Below the pieces are notes generated by a model. It saw only the letters and a program-made list of their open reading frames with translations, made no database searches and was not told where the DNA came from. Below are positions 7,653 to 16,882 of a DNA stretch of 55,906 nucleotides, in pieces. The position numbers and the translations under genes are program-made. Within the stretch, counting starts at the first letter, position 1; every line of letters starts with the position of its first letter. The stretch comes from an uncultured SAR86 cluster bacterium (lineage in GTDB: Bacteria; Pseudomonadota; Gammaproteobacteria; Magnimaribacterales; D2472), in the NCBI GenBank assembly GCA_902513515.1, contig CABXNE010000006.1:1-55906 (forward strand), read 5' to 3'.

Positions 7653-9863
7653 TTAGTTATTTGGATTGTAAAAATATTGAAACTTTGCATATATCTGTGA
7701 AGTTTCGAGCCTTATATTATCACTGAAAGGATTGGGCTCTTCATAGAACTGTGTTCCACCTGCATAAAATATTGTGTATGGGTTAGGCTTCCATTGGATT
7801 AAAGCCTCAAGAAAGTAGTCGTCACTAAAATCATTTTTTTCAATAATAGTTCTTGTAGACAATGCACTAGTAAGCTGATAGTCAACTTCAAATCTATTAA
7901 TTTCACCAGCATAGAATTCTTCACCAGTAACTTTATTTTTTAACTCAGAGTACCTATGCCCCAGAGAAATCTTAAAGTTATCTGAAAATCTAAAGACATT
8001 GTAGAGATTGTATTCTGTTGAATCACCTATCTCGGGATTATCAATTCTCTTAGCTATGGCGTCTCCTTTTTCAAATTCAAAACTTGTAAAGAATTTTTCA
8101 CTTGGATGATAATTTCCTTTAATTTCATATTCTTTTTGCTCACCAAAATGCAAACCTTCAAATTTTTCACTTGGTTTCACTTTCCACTCAATTGTTCCAG
8201 TGAAGTTAAAGTTTGTTTCAAGATCAATTTTAAATTGATAAAACTCTAAAGTTTTTTGATCTTTGTAATTTAATTTGTTTCGATTAAACCAATTAAAAGA
8301 TATTCTTCTTAATGTGCCTTGAGATCTATAGGTTCTGCCATACCAATAGTTGCGACTTTTGTAATTATTTTTCTCTACAAAACCAACATGCGCTCTATAG
8401 GTAGGGGAAACGTCTTTAAATCTTATTCCTGCATGAGAGCTATCAACTATTCTTCTTAGACGAAAATTTTTAGCAGTTCCTGAGAAAGACTCTCCATCCA
8501 TTGCATAAGTTCTGCCTGCAAAAGTCTCATCAGTATCAATGTAATTTATGTTGCCTTCCTGGGTATCACTTCTAGCAAAATTTACATCTAACATATAATC
8601 ATCTAAAAAATTAATTAACCCATCAAATTCAACCAATGACCCTGAGCCACCAGTTTGATAATCTCTATTGGTTGCTATTAGGCCTAAATAAGATTTATTA
8701 CCTAGATTTCTTTTAAACCTTCCTATGGTTACATTGCTTTTACCAGCATTGCCTTTATAAGATCGGTACTGGCCTGCAGCCAAGTAGGGTGAGTCAGTAT
8801 CAGTGGCTTGCAATAGATAAGTTGAGTTTTTATCACCATGATTAATATATTTAAGCGCACCTAGAGGATTAGTAATTGATCTGGTGTAAACAGTTTGTGT
8901 ATCTGATTTAAGCAATTCAGAGCCTTCAAGAAAAAAAGTTCTTTTTTCAGGGTATGACATTGCAAATGTTTGGTTTGCCATGATCATTGGAACATCAGAC
9001 TCGACTTGCGAAAAATCAGGATTAATTGTGTATTCTATAGAGGACGATTTACTAAGGTCATAAAGGCCAGTGATGCCAACTTCATAGTCTGGATTTTGTA
9101 ATTTAAAATCTTTTACAGGTCTGTCACCATTTTGATTTAAAAAAATATAGGGATAAATATAGTTTCTATAAATTTTTTCTGGTGACCCTAGCAAAATTTC
9201 TTCATCTGCTTGGCATGCGTAACAAGTTTCAGCAGGTAAATTTTTAAAGGACCCAAACACGGTTTGGATGCCAGCTTGGTATGATTTTCTAATAAACCCT
9301 ATTTTCCACTTTTGTACTTCTTCATCAGGCAATTGAAGTTCAGAGAAGGGAATTATTAATTCAGCAGAATAACCATCATCTTGAAATGCAGTTGCTGATT
9401 GAAACAATATGCCCCAAGAATCATCTGGTTCAGCATTACTAATATGTTTTTCATCTAATTGAACACCCAGCGCATTAACACCAATTAATATTCCATATCT
9501 GCCGTCTCTGAATGGATCAGTCATAAGCGCAACATAATCCTCATTCCATGTTTCATCTCTATTTTTTAGAGTGGCTCTAATTTTTTTTGGATCTCCATAG
9601 GCTTTGATTCCAATGTACAAGAATTTTTCATCATACTTAACGTAGGCAGTTGTTTTTAATTCTGCAGGAGCATTACGAGCAGGCATTAATTCGTACTCTA
9701 AATCAAAGGTAATGGCTTTATCCCATTCACCCAATGAAAGAGATCCATCAAGCACGATGTCATTACTTAAAACTTCAGGGCCTAATAAGCCGAGAGCTAA
9801 AAGAATTAAAGACTTTGGCTTTACAAAATAGCTAAATTTAATAGACGCAAGTTTCATTAACAT
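7653..9863 (-). CDS. DUF5916 outer-membrane beta-barrel protein with CBM9-like domain
   Basis: 736 residues. An N-terminal signal peptide (SLILLALGLLGPEVLS) is followed by a CBM9-like domain (IVLDGSLSLGEWDKA, KTTAYVKYDEKFLYIGIKAY, then a DPFRDGRYG loop). A long C-terminal region has alternating aromatic/polar strands and ends in YAKFQYFYN, the pattern of a DUF5916 outer-membrane barrel. A C-A-C motif lies in the linker. The family is widespread in marine heterotrophs and often near peptidases or TonB receptors; its cargo is unknown. It is convergent with pgl, with only 46 bases between and no strong terminator that I can see. Confidence 0.85.
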   Translation of the reverse strand: MLMKLASIKFSYFVKPKSLILLALGLLGPEVLSNDIVLDGSLSLGEWDKAITFDLEYELMPARNAPAELKTTAYVKYDEKFLYIGIKAYGDPKKIRATLKNRDETWNEDYVALMTDPFRDGRYGILIGVNALGVQLDEKHISNAEPDDSWGILFQSATAFQDDGYSAELIIPFSELQLPDEEVQKWKIGFIRKSYQAGIQTVFGSFKNLPAETCYACQADEEILLGSPEKIYRNYIYPYIFLNQNGDRPVKDFKLQNPDYEVGITGLYDLSKSSSIEYTINPDFSQVESDVPMIMANQTFAMSYPEKRTFFLEGSELLKSDTQTVYTRSITNPLGALKYINHGDKNSTYLLQATDTDSPYLAAGQYRSYKGNAGKSNVTIGRFKRNLGNKSYLGLIATNRDYQTGGSGSLVEFDGLINFLDDYMLDVNFARSDTQEGNINYIDTDETFAGRTYAMDGESFSGTAKNFRLRRIVDSSHAGIRFKDVSPTYRAHVGFVEKNNYKSRNYWYGRTYRSQGTLRRISFNWFNRNKLNYKDQKTLEFYQFKIDLETNFNFTGTIEWKVKPSEKFEGLHFGEQKEYEIKGNYHPSEKFFTSFEFEKGDAIAKRIDNPEIGDSTEYNLYNVFRFSDNFKISLGHRYSELKNKVTGEEFYAGEINRFEVDYQLTSALSTRTIIEKNDFSDDYFLEALIQWKPNPYTIFYAGGTQFYEEPNPFSDNIRLETSQIYAKFQYFYNPNN

Positions 9864-9964
9864 TGAATTTTTTAAGAGCCCAATTTTAGGGCAAATAGCA
9901 CATTAATAAAATAGATATTTCACATGATTATTTACAAAATTCATGGGAAATTGTAATGATTTCG

Positions 9965-9970
9965 GTATAA
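9965..9970 (+). promoter_or_regulatory. -10 element (TATAAT) of the bL33 gene
   Basis: A perfect TATAAT lies 11 bases before the ATG at 9982. With normal spacing the start would fall only about 4-7 bases upstream of the start codon, leaving almost no leader. No clear -35 is seen at 17 bp. Confidence 0.45.
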
Positions 9971-9981
9971 TCACCATCATT

Positions 9982-10185
9982 ATGGCAGACAGCAAAAAAA
10001 AACAGACTAAGGTTTACTTAATTCCCGAGAGTGAATCAAGGGACAGCCACACTTATCATTACTTGGCTATTAAAACAAAGAAGCTTGTTATTGAAAACCA
10101 AAAGCTTAGATTAAAAAAATTTAATCCTGCCAAGCAAATCCACGAGTGGTTTGTTGAGGCTAAACTGCCACCTCACAGCAAGTAA
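9982..10185 (+). CDS. rpmG: Large-subunit ribosomal protein bL33
   Basis: 67 residues from the ATG at 9982; the track's upstream extension from 9943 would run across the TATAAT box. The C-terminal half has the bL33 signature (KLRLKKFNP-x-x-x-x-HEWFVEAKLP), and the N-terminal part matches its first strands (YHYLAIKTKKL). No cysteines are present, so it is the zinc-free form. Gammaproteobacterial rpmG usually follows rpmB; here it stands alone between divergent and convergent metabolic genes, so it may be an additional or relocated copy. Confidence 0.75.
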   Translation: MADSKKKQTKVYLIPESESRDSHTYHYLAIKTKKLVIENQKLRLKKFNPAKQIHEWFVEAKLPPHSK

Positions 10186-10190
10186 TCTCT

Positions 10191-11333
10191 TTATTTCTTC
10201 TGTTGCTCGGTTTCATCCCGATGCTTTTTTAGGTAGGTCATAAAAGGAGTCCCGCCAGTTCCCGTGATTGTAGAGCCACCTCTGCCAAAAGGGTTTTCAA
10301 TTTGAGATTGCTTATGAATGTAGGTCCCTGCATATTCAAGGTGCATTGCTCTGAATGCTCTGATTTCTTCAAGGCAGTCATTGTATTTATCAGTAAGTTT
10401 CTTTGAATCTTGCACAAGATTTTTAATCATTGAAGTTTTTTCAAGTGAGGCAATAAACTTGCGATGTTTAGGGGGCATATAATCCCTCATCTCATTTAAG
10501 TAATGCCTTAGATGATCTTTTGTATGTGAGATTTGCAATGCACCATCTAAAGATGGAATGATGCTGCTTTGAGCTCCTGTTTCCCCTCTAAAAAATTGGG
10601 GTTTATTATCAAACTGACCTTCATATACAAGGCCTTTTTTAAGATCAGGGTTATCTTTCGTACCAAAAATAAAAGGGCGCACACGATGATAGTAAATATA
10701 TGGATCGCATTTCTCAGGCATTCTTGCAAAAATTGAATTAACTTTTTGCATTGAATCTACTATTTGTTTGAATAATTTTAATATTTCTTTTTCAGATGAA
10801 TCTTTATCACATTGAGATATTTTTTTGCAGGCTTCTATGGCTCCTGAGGCAGCATCTTCTATACAAACATGAATTGTGACAAACCAATCCTCGTCAACTC
10901 CGCCTAAGAAGTTATTTATTAAACCAACATTTTCTAATGATATATCTTCATCTTTGTTAATTAAAAACCAGTTATCTAGGCAATAACTTGCATAACTTAA
11001 AATTGGAGGCCTGCCTTGATGATTTGCAACCTCAACCCATGGTTTTGCAAGAGCCTTAGGTAATTTGCCATGAGGTTTTATATCACCCCATATATATGCG
11101 TGAGCTATAAAGCTGAGTTGTGACATAGCAAGTTTCAGATCCTGTCCCATTTGATTTACCAAAAGTTGCTTAATGGATAAATCTTTCTTTGAAAGTTTAT
11201 CTATGGTTGACTGAACTTTTCCTGTTAATAATAATTTTGGAAGGTTATTGCATATTTCTTCTATTCTTGAGCATGAATGAGAGTCTACTGAGTATGATTG
11301 TGCCGGTGTATTTTTTGGCAAGAAACCTTTCAT
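10191..11333 (-). CDS. Indoleamine 2,3-dioxygenase (heme)
   Basis: 380 residues matching the indoleamine 2,3-dioxygenase family. An all-helical body contains RPPILSYASYCLDNW, the loop FRGETGAQSSIIPSLDGAL, HLRHYLNEMRDYMP and the proximal heme His region RAMHLEYAGTYI, followed by the GTGGTPFM loop. The enzyme opens the indole ring of tryptophan to N-formylkynurenine, the entry to the kynurenine route. It lies 61 bases downstream of, and on the same strand as, the CinA-like/nucleotidylyltransferase gene, which hints at NAD metabolism. No kynurenine formamidase, hydroxylase or kynureninase gene is in the window. IDO-like proteins also occur in bacteria as tryptophan-catabolic enzymes. Confidence 0.88.
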   Translation of the reverse strand: MKGFLPKNTPAQSYSVDSHSCSRIEEICNNLPKLLLTGKVQSTIDKLSKKDLSIKQLLVNQMGQDLKLAMSQLSFIAHAYIWGDIKPHGKLPKALAKPWVEVANHQGRPPILSYASYCLDNWFLINKDEDISLENVGLINNFLGGVDEDWFVTIHVCIEDAASGAIEACKKISQCDKDSSEKEILKLFKQIVDSMQKVNSIFARMPEKCDPYIYYHRVRPFIFGTKDNPDLKKGLVYEGQFDNKPQFFRGETGAQSSIIPSLDGALQISHTKDHLRHYLNEMRDYMPPKHRKFIASLEKTSMIKNLVQDSKKLTDKYNDCLEEIRAFRAMHLEYAGTYIHKQSQIENPFGRGGSTITGTGGTPFMTYLKKHRDETEQQKK

Positions 11334-11394
11334 AAAAACCCCCCCAGTTTTATAAAGAAGCTAACTAAAAACAGTATACCGATTTTTATAAAAT

Positions 11395-12501
11395 TTACTC
11401 TTGTTCTTTTCTGAGCAAGGTTGAAGAAATGTCATCTCTAAATATTTCCTCGCCAAATCCAGAAAATCTTTTAGCTATATGCTCAGGTATAGTGACAGAA
11501 TCAAGACCAATAAAGTTATTTTTTATTTTGCGTCCAAATACTAAGAAGTTAATGTTATGACTATTAAATAAATCTAATTGATTTAGCATATCCTGGCGAT
11601 TTAGATAAAACTTTTCATCTAGAATTCTTGTTAATGTATCAGCTCCAATAATAAATACAGAGTTTGGGAAGAGAGCAGCCTTATCGGTAAATTTTCCAGC
11701 TTTAGTTAATACCCATTCGTGCCCATAATCAAACTGATCAAGTATTTTTTCAATCTCATGATATGAAAGTGGAGGCTTGTCTGCATTCTGAATGCATATT
11801 TCATAAGCAAGACCTAATCCAGTTTGTTTCTCAGCTAATTCACTCATAGAGTTATGTCCTGAATGAAAGGGATTAAATGATCCAGGGAAAATTAGCTCAG
11901 GGATACGATTTGATGAAGATACGAAATCAATTTTATTATCAACTAATTTAACCCAATTTTTTTTAGCTTCAACAGTCTTAATTTCAAGAGAAGTGTTTTC
12001 AGAGGTCATACGATTTTGAACTTCGCATGATTGTGCAATCGCATTGATTATATGGTCAGTTACAATTTGCTCTTCTTCTTCTCGTGTTAGCTCACCCTTT
12101 ACAAATGAATAAGAGAAGCTAGAGGAATATTTGTAAGTTTGTATAGCGATAAAAAATTTATGCTCTCCTTTTTTTGAATAATTTGTTGCTAGCGAGGCAG
12201 TAACCGCGACGCCTAATAGATTTTTTGGATTTGTATTTGGATCAATTTTTTTAGCTGCACTATAAGCTTTTGCTGCCATGCTCAGAGTCGTATCTAGACT
12301 ACAGTAATGATCGGGTTGCTTAAGAAGATAATAATCTAAAGATTCCTTTGCATAGGGAACATATGCCTCTAATACCGATTTACTTGCTCCAGGAACTTTT
12401 AAGATTTCTGATATCGCATTTGTGCCACCACCACTTGATATTAAAACAAATCTAAATTGTGAAGAGTGTATCTTTTGAATGATTTCTAAATACTGAGACA
12501 T
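11395..12501 (-). CDS. Fused CinA/PncC-like and NadD-like nucleotidylyltransferase
   Basis: 368 residues in two domains. Residues 1-165 resemble the CinA C-terminal/PncC (NMN amidohydrolase) fold: SSGGGTNAISEILKVPGAS at about 22, then GVAVTASLAT at about 97. Residues 202-368 are a nucleotidylyltransferase of the NadD/NMNAT type, with the nucleotide-binding FPGSFNPFHSGH at 205-216, VFIIGADT and the C-terminal ISSTLLR motif (here DDISSTLLRK). If both are active the protein could deamidate NMN and adenylylate NaMN. A similar two-domain layout exists, as I recall, in plant proteins annotated only as nucleotidylyl transferases. It probably forms an operon with the downstream dioxygenase. Domain calls are good; the biochemistry is inferred. 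Confidence 0.75.
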   Translation of the reverse strand: MSQYLEIIQKIHSSQFRFVLISSGGGTNAISEILKVPGASKSVLEAYVPYAKESLDYYLLKQPDHYCSLDTTLSMAAKAYSAAKKIDPNTNPKNLLGVAVTASLATNYSKKGEHKFFIAIQTYKYSSSFSYSFVKGELTREEEEQIVTDHIINAIAQSCEVQNRMTSENTSLEIKTVEAKKNWVKLVDNKIDFVSSSNRIPELIFPGSFNPFHSGHNSMSELAEKQTGLGLAYEICIQNADKPPLSYHEIEKILDQFDYGHEWVLTKAGKFTDKAALFPNSVFIIGADTLTRILDEKFYLNRQDMLNQLDLFNSHNINFLVFGRKIKNNFIGLDSVTIPEHIAKRFSGFGEEIFRDDISSTLLRKEQE

Positions 12502-12553
12502 TTTAAATTTTCGCTATAAATCTGAATGTTTTTGAGTGCATAATTAAATCAAT

Positions 12554-14428
12554 GTGAATATTAGCAAGCAAACTCTAGAAAGGGCATTGGATTCAGCCAG
12601 TTTTCCTGTTGTCGCAGCATTATTAGTCCATTTTACAGGAGATATTTCAATTTTAGATAGATTACCTAGGCCTAATAAGGCTGTGCTGGGAGAAACACAA
12701 GGATTCCTATCCAACGAAGACAAGAAAATAATTAAACAAATAGCCCTCAACGAGATTGATAAGTTTTTTTCTAACTCTCAGATTGAAGATCTATACATTC
12801 CCAGCAATGAAGAACTTAATGAGATGATGGATTTTATAGTGGGCGAGAGAGTTACATCTGATTATATTCCCATGATGTTAAGAGATTTAAACATTAATTC
12901 TCAAGACTCAAAGTTAAATCTTAAAAATACAAAATCAAGCCTAGAGGTACTGATCATTGGTGCAGGGATGTCTGGAATTCTTGCCGCTATTAAATTAGCT
13001 GAAAGAGGCATTAAATTTAAAATTTATGAAAAGAATATTGACCTTGGTGGCACTTGGTATGAAAACAAATATCCAGGATCTCGAGTTGATATTGCAAATC
13101 ATTTTTATTCTTATTCATTTGAAGAAAACCACCAGTGGTCAGAACATTTCTCGCAACAACCAGAATTATTAAATTATTTTAGGAAATGTTTTGATAAATA
13201 TGATATTCAGCGGCATACGTATTTTGAAACCCAAGTAACAAACATGAAATTTGATGAATTAACTAAATCATGGGATGTGGAATCAATATGTAATGGGAAT
13301 ATAAATAAGGAAGTGGTAAATATCGTCATCTCTTGCGTAGGTCAGCTGAACCAACCTAAAGTTCCAGAAATTAAAGATTTAGATGAATTTCAAGGCGATA
13401 TGTTTCATTCTGCACAATGGCCAGAATATGATGTTATCTCTGGAAAAAAAGTTGCTGTAGTTGGAAGTGGCGCAAGCGCCTTTCAAATAGTTCCAAGCAT
13501 TGCAAATTCTTGTGAAGAATTAACAATTTTTCAACGATCGCCCCCCTGGATGTTTCCAAATCCCAAATATCATGAGGAGGTTGATGAGGGGAAAAAATGG
13601 TTGTTAGAAAATTTACCTTTCTATTCAAGATGGTACAGGTTCTTACTCTTCTATCCTGGTTCAGATCAGCTTCTTAACTCACTCTTTATTGATCCGGCTT
13701 GGAATGAAAGAGATGATTCTATTAATAAAGAAAATGATGCGATGAGAGAGCTGTTTACAGAAGCTATGCTAATGCAAATTTCTGATCAATCTCTTGTTGA
13801 AAAGGTTATTCCAAATTATCCCCCTTTTGGCAAGCGAATGTTGCAAGATAATGGCGCATGGTTAAGTGCACTGCATCTTCCAAACGTCACTTTGCTTCCA
13901 GAAGGAGTTGAATGTATGAGCACTAAAGGAATCGTTACTTCTAAAAAGGAACTTGAGTTTGATACGATAATTTTTGCTACTGGTTTCAAAGCACAAGATT
14001 TTTTTCATCCAATTAATATCGATGGGGGTTCAGGATGCTTTCATGAGATTTATGAAGATTCCCCCAAATCCTATTTAGGAATTACGTTTTCATCAATACC
14101 AAATTTTTTTTCTATGTATGGTCCAGGAACTAATCTTGCTCATGCAGGAAGTATAATCTTTAATTCTGAATGCCAAATTAATTATATTTGCTCAGCACTT
14201 GAGCATATGATTGAGCATAATCTAAAAAAAATTAGTGTTAAGCCTGAGATTGAAAATCAATATCAAAATAACTTTGAAGACAGACATAGTAAAATGGTTT
14301 GGCAACATCCAAAAGTCTCAAGTTGGTACCAAAATTCAAAAGGTAAAGTTGTCACCACATCTCCATGGAGATTGGTAGAATATTGGAATTGGACAAAAAA
14401 TTTTAATGGAGATGAGTATGATTTTTAA
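12554..14428 (+). CDS. Baeyer-Villiger flavin monooxygenase (HAPMO-like)
   Basis: 624 residues from a GTG. Residues 1-125 are a helical N-terminal extension like that of 4-hydroxyacetophenone monooxygenases. Then comes an FAD Rossmann motif (LIIGAGMSGILAA), the GTWYENKYPGSRVD block and the Baeyer-Villiger fingerprint F-x-G-x-x-x-H-x-x-x-W-P (FQGDMFHSAQWP). The NADPH Rossmann motif VAVVGSGASA, FQRSPPWMFPN and the late FATGFKAQDF complete it. It should insert oxygen next to a ketone carbonyl using NADPH and O2; substrate unknown. It is divergent from the nucleotidylyltransferase gene (52-base gap), and its last codons overlap the sulfatase start. Confidence 0.9.
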   Translation: MNISKQTLERALDSASFPVVAALLVHFTGDISILDRLPRPNKAVLGETQGFLSNEDKKIIKQIALNEIDKFFSNSQIEDLYIPSNEELNEMMDFIVGERVTSDYIPMMLRDLNINSQDSKLNLKNTKSSLEVLIIGAGMSGILAAIKLAERGIKFKIYEKNIDLGGTWYENKYPGSRVDIANHFYSYSFEENHQWSEHFSQQPELLNYFRKCFDKYDIQRHTYFETQVTNMKFDELTKSWDVESICNGNINKEVVNIVISCVGQLNQPKVPEIKDLDEFQGDMFHSAQWPEYDVISGKKVAVVGSGASAFQIVPSIANSCEELTIFQRSPPWMFPNPKYHEEVDEGKKWLLENLPFYSRWYRFLLFYPGSDQLLNSLFIDPAWNERDDSINKENDAMRELFTEAMLMQISDQSLVEKVIPNYPPFGKRMLQDNGAWLSALHLPNVTLLPEGVECMSTKGIVTSKKELEFDTIIFATGFKAQDFFHPINIDGGSGCFHEIYEDSPKSYLGITFSSIPNFFSMYGPGTNLAHAGSIIFNSECQINYICSALEHMIEHNLKKISVKPEIENQYQNNFEDRHSKMVWQHPKVSSWYQNSKGKVVTTSPWRLVEYWNWTKNFNGDEYDF

Positions 14429-16040
14429 AGTTTTTTTAATCTGGTTGATAACTTTTACTGCCATCATCAATGCAGAAGAAAATAGTCCAAATGTAATTAT
14501 ATTCTTAGTTGATGATTTAGGCTGGGCTGACATTTCAGCAAGAGGAGCTCCCATTGATACTCCAGCAATTGATTCTTTGTTTTCAGAAGGTTTAACTTTA
14601 GATAGATTTTATGCAACGCCAATATGCAGCCCAACTAGAGCAGCTTTGATGACAGGCCGCGATCCTTTAAGGCTGGGCATCTCATATTCTGTTGTCATGC
14701 CCTGGATGAATAATGGAGTTCATCCAGATGAGCATTTTATGCCAGAATCATTCAAAGCAGCAGGCTATCAAACTGCCATGGTCGGCAAATGGCATTTAGG
14801 CCACTCTCAAGAGATATTCCATCCTAATGCAAGAGGTTTTGAAAATTTTTATGGCCACATGCATACAGAGGTAGGATATTTCCCACCATTTGCAAATCAA
14901 GGAGGAATTGATTTTCAGCGTAATGGTGTAACTATTTCTGATGAAGGCTATGAAACATTTCTTTTAGCAGCTGAGGCTTCTAGATGGATCAAAGCCAGAG
15001 ACAAAGAAAAACCTTTTTTTCTATACATGCCATTTATTGCACCTCATACTCCTTTAGAGGCTCCGGATGATCTTGTCCAAAAATATAAAAATTTAGAAGA
15101 CACTAGAGAACTTACAAGAAGCGTTGCAATTGATCGTACCAGAACATTGGGTGGCTTTCTTCCTAGCGCAAGACCTATTTATGCTGCTGTTGTCGATGCT
15201 TTAGATCAGGCGATTGGTCAAGTATTAAATACCTTAGCAACTGAAGGCATTGAAGAGGAGACCTTAATATTATTTAGCAGCGATAACGGTGGAGCCGCAT
15301 ATGCTGGCGGAGGAGCTAATAACTTTCCATTACGCGGAGGTAAAGGAGATACATATGAAGGAGGAATCAGAGTTATAGCCGCCATGAAGTGGAAAGGAAA
15401 GCTAGATGAAGGAAAAAACTTTGAGTCAATAATGACCGTAATGGATGTTTTTCCAACCCTTGCAAGTGCTTCTGGAATACCGATGTTGAATACAAAAGAA
15501 GTTTGGGGAAGAGATATGTGGCCCGCAATCAAAAATGGAAAAGATGTAAAGCTTAATAAAGAAGTTTTTTTTGCCTCAGAGACTCCTAATTATGGAGAAT
15601 TTCACACAACAGTTTTTAATGATAAATGGAAGTTAGTTCAAGTTATAACAAGTTCATTACTAGAGATTAATGTAGAAAATAAATTATTTGATATCAACGT
15701 TGATCCAAATGAATATAATAATTTAGCAGATGAGTATCCAAAGTTAGTTGAAATTATGGCTAACAAGATTAGAGAGTGGCGCGCTCTGCATCCTATTTCA
15801 GGTGTTAGAGCTCAATTAGTTCCTCCTCCAGGATGGAGGGCCCCAAAAGATTGGACCAGTTACACTATACCCATTGAAGAGCTCCAAGAAGATGCATCAT
15901 TGGGTTTTGGCGCTCACGCTCACCAGATATTAGATTATTTAATCAAAGATCATGGAAGAATAGTTTATGATTGTAAGCCTGGGGATTGGGAACGTGGAAA
16001 ATGCAAAGCTCCAGAAAAACCTGAAACTCATCCACATTAA
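14418..16040 (+). CDS. Secreted S1-family sulfatase
   Basis: I take the third in-frame ATG (14418), which gives a clean signal peptide (MIFKVFLIWLITFTAIINA) and 540 residues; the track starts at 14406. The S1 sulfatase features are: metal-binding VDDLGWAD at 31-38, the formylglycine site C-S-P-T-R at 70-74 within TPICSPTRAALMTGRDP, KWHLGH and the FSSDNGG metal motif. The Cys-type site needs a formylglycine-generating or anSME enzyme, neither of which is in the window. It removes sulfate esters from sugars or small molecules in the periplasm, consistent with algal polysaccharide use. It overlaps the monooxygenase gene upstream and the hydrolase gene downstream by one base. Confidence 0.92.
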   Translation: MIFKVFLIWLITFTAIINAEENSPNVIIFLVDDLGWADISARGAPIDTPAIDSLFSEGLTLDRFYATPICSPTRAALMTGRDPLRLGISYSVVMPWMNNGVHPDEHFMPESFKAAGYQTAMVGKWHLGHSQEIFHPNARGFENFYGHMHTEVGYFPPFANQGGIDFQRNGVTISDEGYETFLLAAEASRWIKARDKEKPFFLYMPFIAPHTPLEAPDDLVQKYKNLEDTRELTRSVAIDRTRTLGGFLPSARPIYAAVVDALDQAIGQVLNTLATEGIEEETLILFSSDNGGAAYAGGGANNFPLRGGKGDTYEGGIRVIAAMKWKGKLDEGKNFESIMTVMDVFPTLASASGIPMLNTKEVWGRDMWPAIKNGKDVKLNKEVFFASETPNYGEFHTTVFNDKWKLVQVITSSLLEINVENKLFDINVDPNEYNNLADEYPKLVEIMANKIREWRALHPISGVRAQLVPPPGWRAPKDWTSYTIPIEELQEDASLGFGAHAHQILDYLIKDHGRIVYDCKPGDWERGKCKAPEKPETHPH

Positions 16041-16882
16041 TGAAACAATTTTTTCTATTTTTCTTAATTCTCTTTACCTGTGAGTTATTTGCTCGGCAAA
16101 TAGAAGAAACTACTTTTTCGTATTGGGACAAACCTGATGCAAAGATTTTTTATTCAATACCAGATTCTATAAATGCTAATACAAAGATTATTTTTATTAT
16201 GCATGGCGCTTCAAGAAGGGCTAAAAAATATTTAAATGATTGGCTGCCAATGGTAAATAACAGGAATGTGGTTCTAATTGCTCCAGAATTTTCTGAAGAA
16301 TTTTATCCTGAGTACATTTACTTAATGATGAGCACGCAAAAAGGTAAGCTGCTAAAAGATGAATCACTTTACTTAACTGATTCTCTAGGACTGCTTTTTG
16401 ATTATTTTAAAGCCAAATTAAAAATCTCAACTACATCTTTCAGGTTATACGGTCACTCTGGAGGATCTCAATTTGTTCATAGGTATCTTTTACTAAGTGA
16501 TGAAACAAGAGTTGAAAAAGCAGCTATGGCAAATGCAGGATTTTATACTTTTGCAGATGATCGAATTTCTTATCCATTTGGTATTAAAAATTTGAATATT
16601 TCCAATGAAAGACTTGAGTGGTTTCTTCGGTTAAAAGGAGGAATCTTTTTAGGCGATGCTGATAATGATCCAAAGCATCATTCACTGCCTTTGATGAGAA
16701 AAGCAAGAAAACAAGGAAAGCATAGATTTGAACGGGGAACAAATTTCTTTAATAATTTAATTAAGCTGGGAGTAGAAAAGAATTTACCATTTAGATGGAG
16801 ATATCAGAGCGTTCCTGGTATTGCTCATGATAATGATGGTATGAGTTTGGCTGCATCCGAGTTCTTGTTAGAGGATCTTTAA
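16040..16882 (+). CDS. Secreted alpha/beta hydrolase
   Basis: 280 residues with a signal peptide (FFLFFLILFTCELFA). An alpha/beta hydrolase fold shows an oxyanion-type IMHGASRRAKKY at about residue 53, nucleophile elbow G-H-S-G-G at about residue 139 and a late acid/His region (IAHDNDGM). It resembles esterase/PHB-depolymerase-like secreted hydrolases. TAATG overlaps the sulfatase stop, so it is translationally coupled and may act on the same substrate, for example as a deacetylase or esterase. It converges on the photolyase gene, overlapping by 4 bases. Confidence 0.75.
   Translation: MKQFFLFFLILFTCELFARQIEETTFSYWDKPDAKIFYSIPDSINANTKIIFIMHGASRRAKKYLNDWLPMVNNRNVVLIAPEFSEEFYPEYIYLMMSTQKGKLLKDESLYLTDSLGLLFDYFKAKLKISTTSFRLYGHSGGSQFVHRYLLLSDETRVEKAAMANAGFYTFADDRISYPFGIKNLNISNERLEWFLRLKGGIFLGDADNDPKHHSLPLMRKARKQGKHRFERGTNFFNNLIKLGVEKNLPFRWRYQSVPGIAHDNDGMSLAASEFLLEDL

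Noticed and set aside
15218-15532. Minus-strand ORF of 104 aa
   Set aside because: Antisense to a well-conserved sulfatase region.
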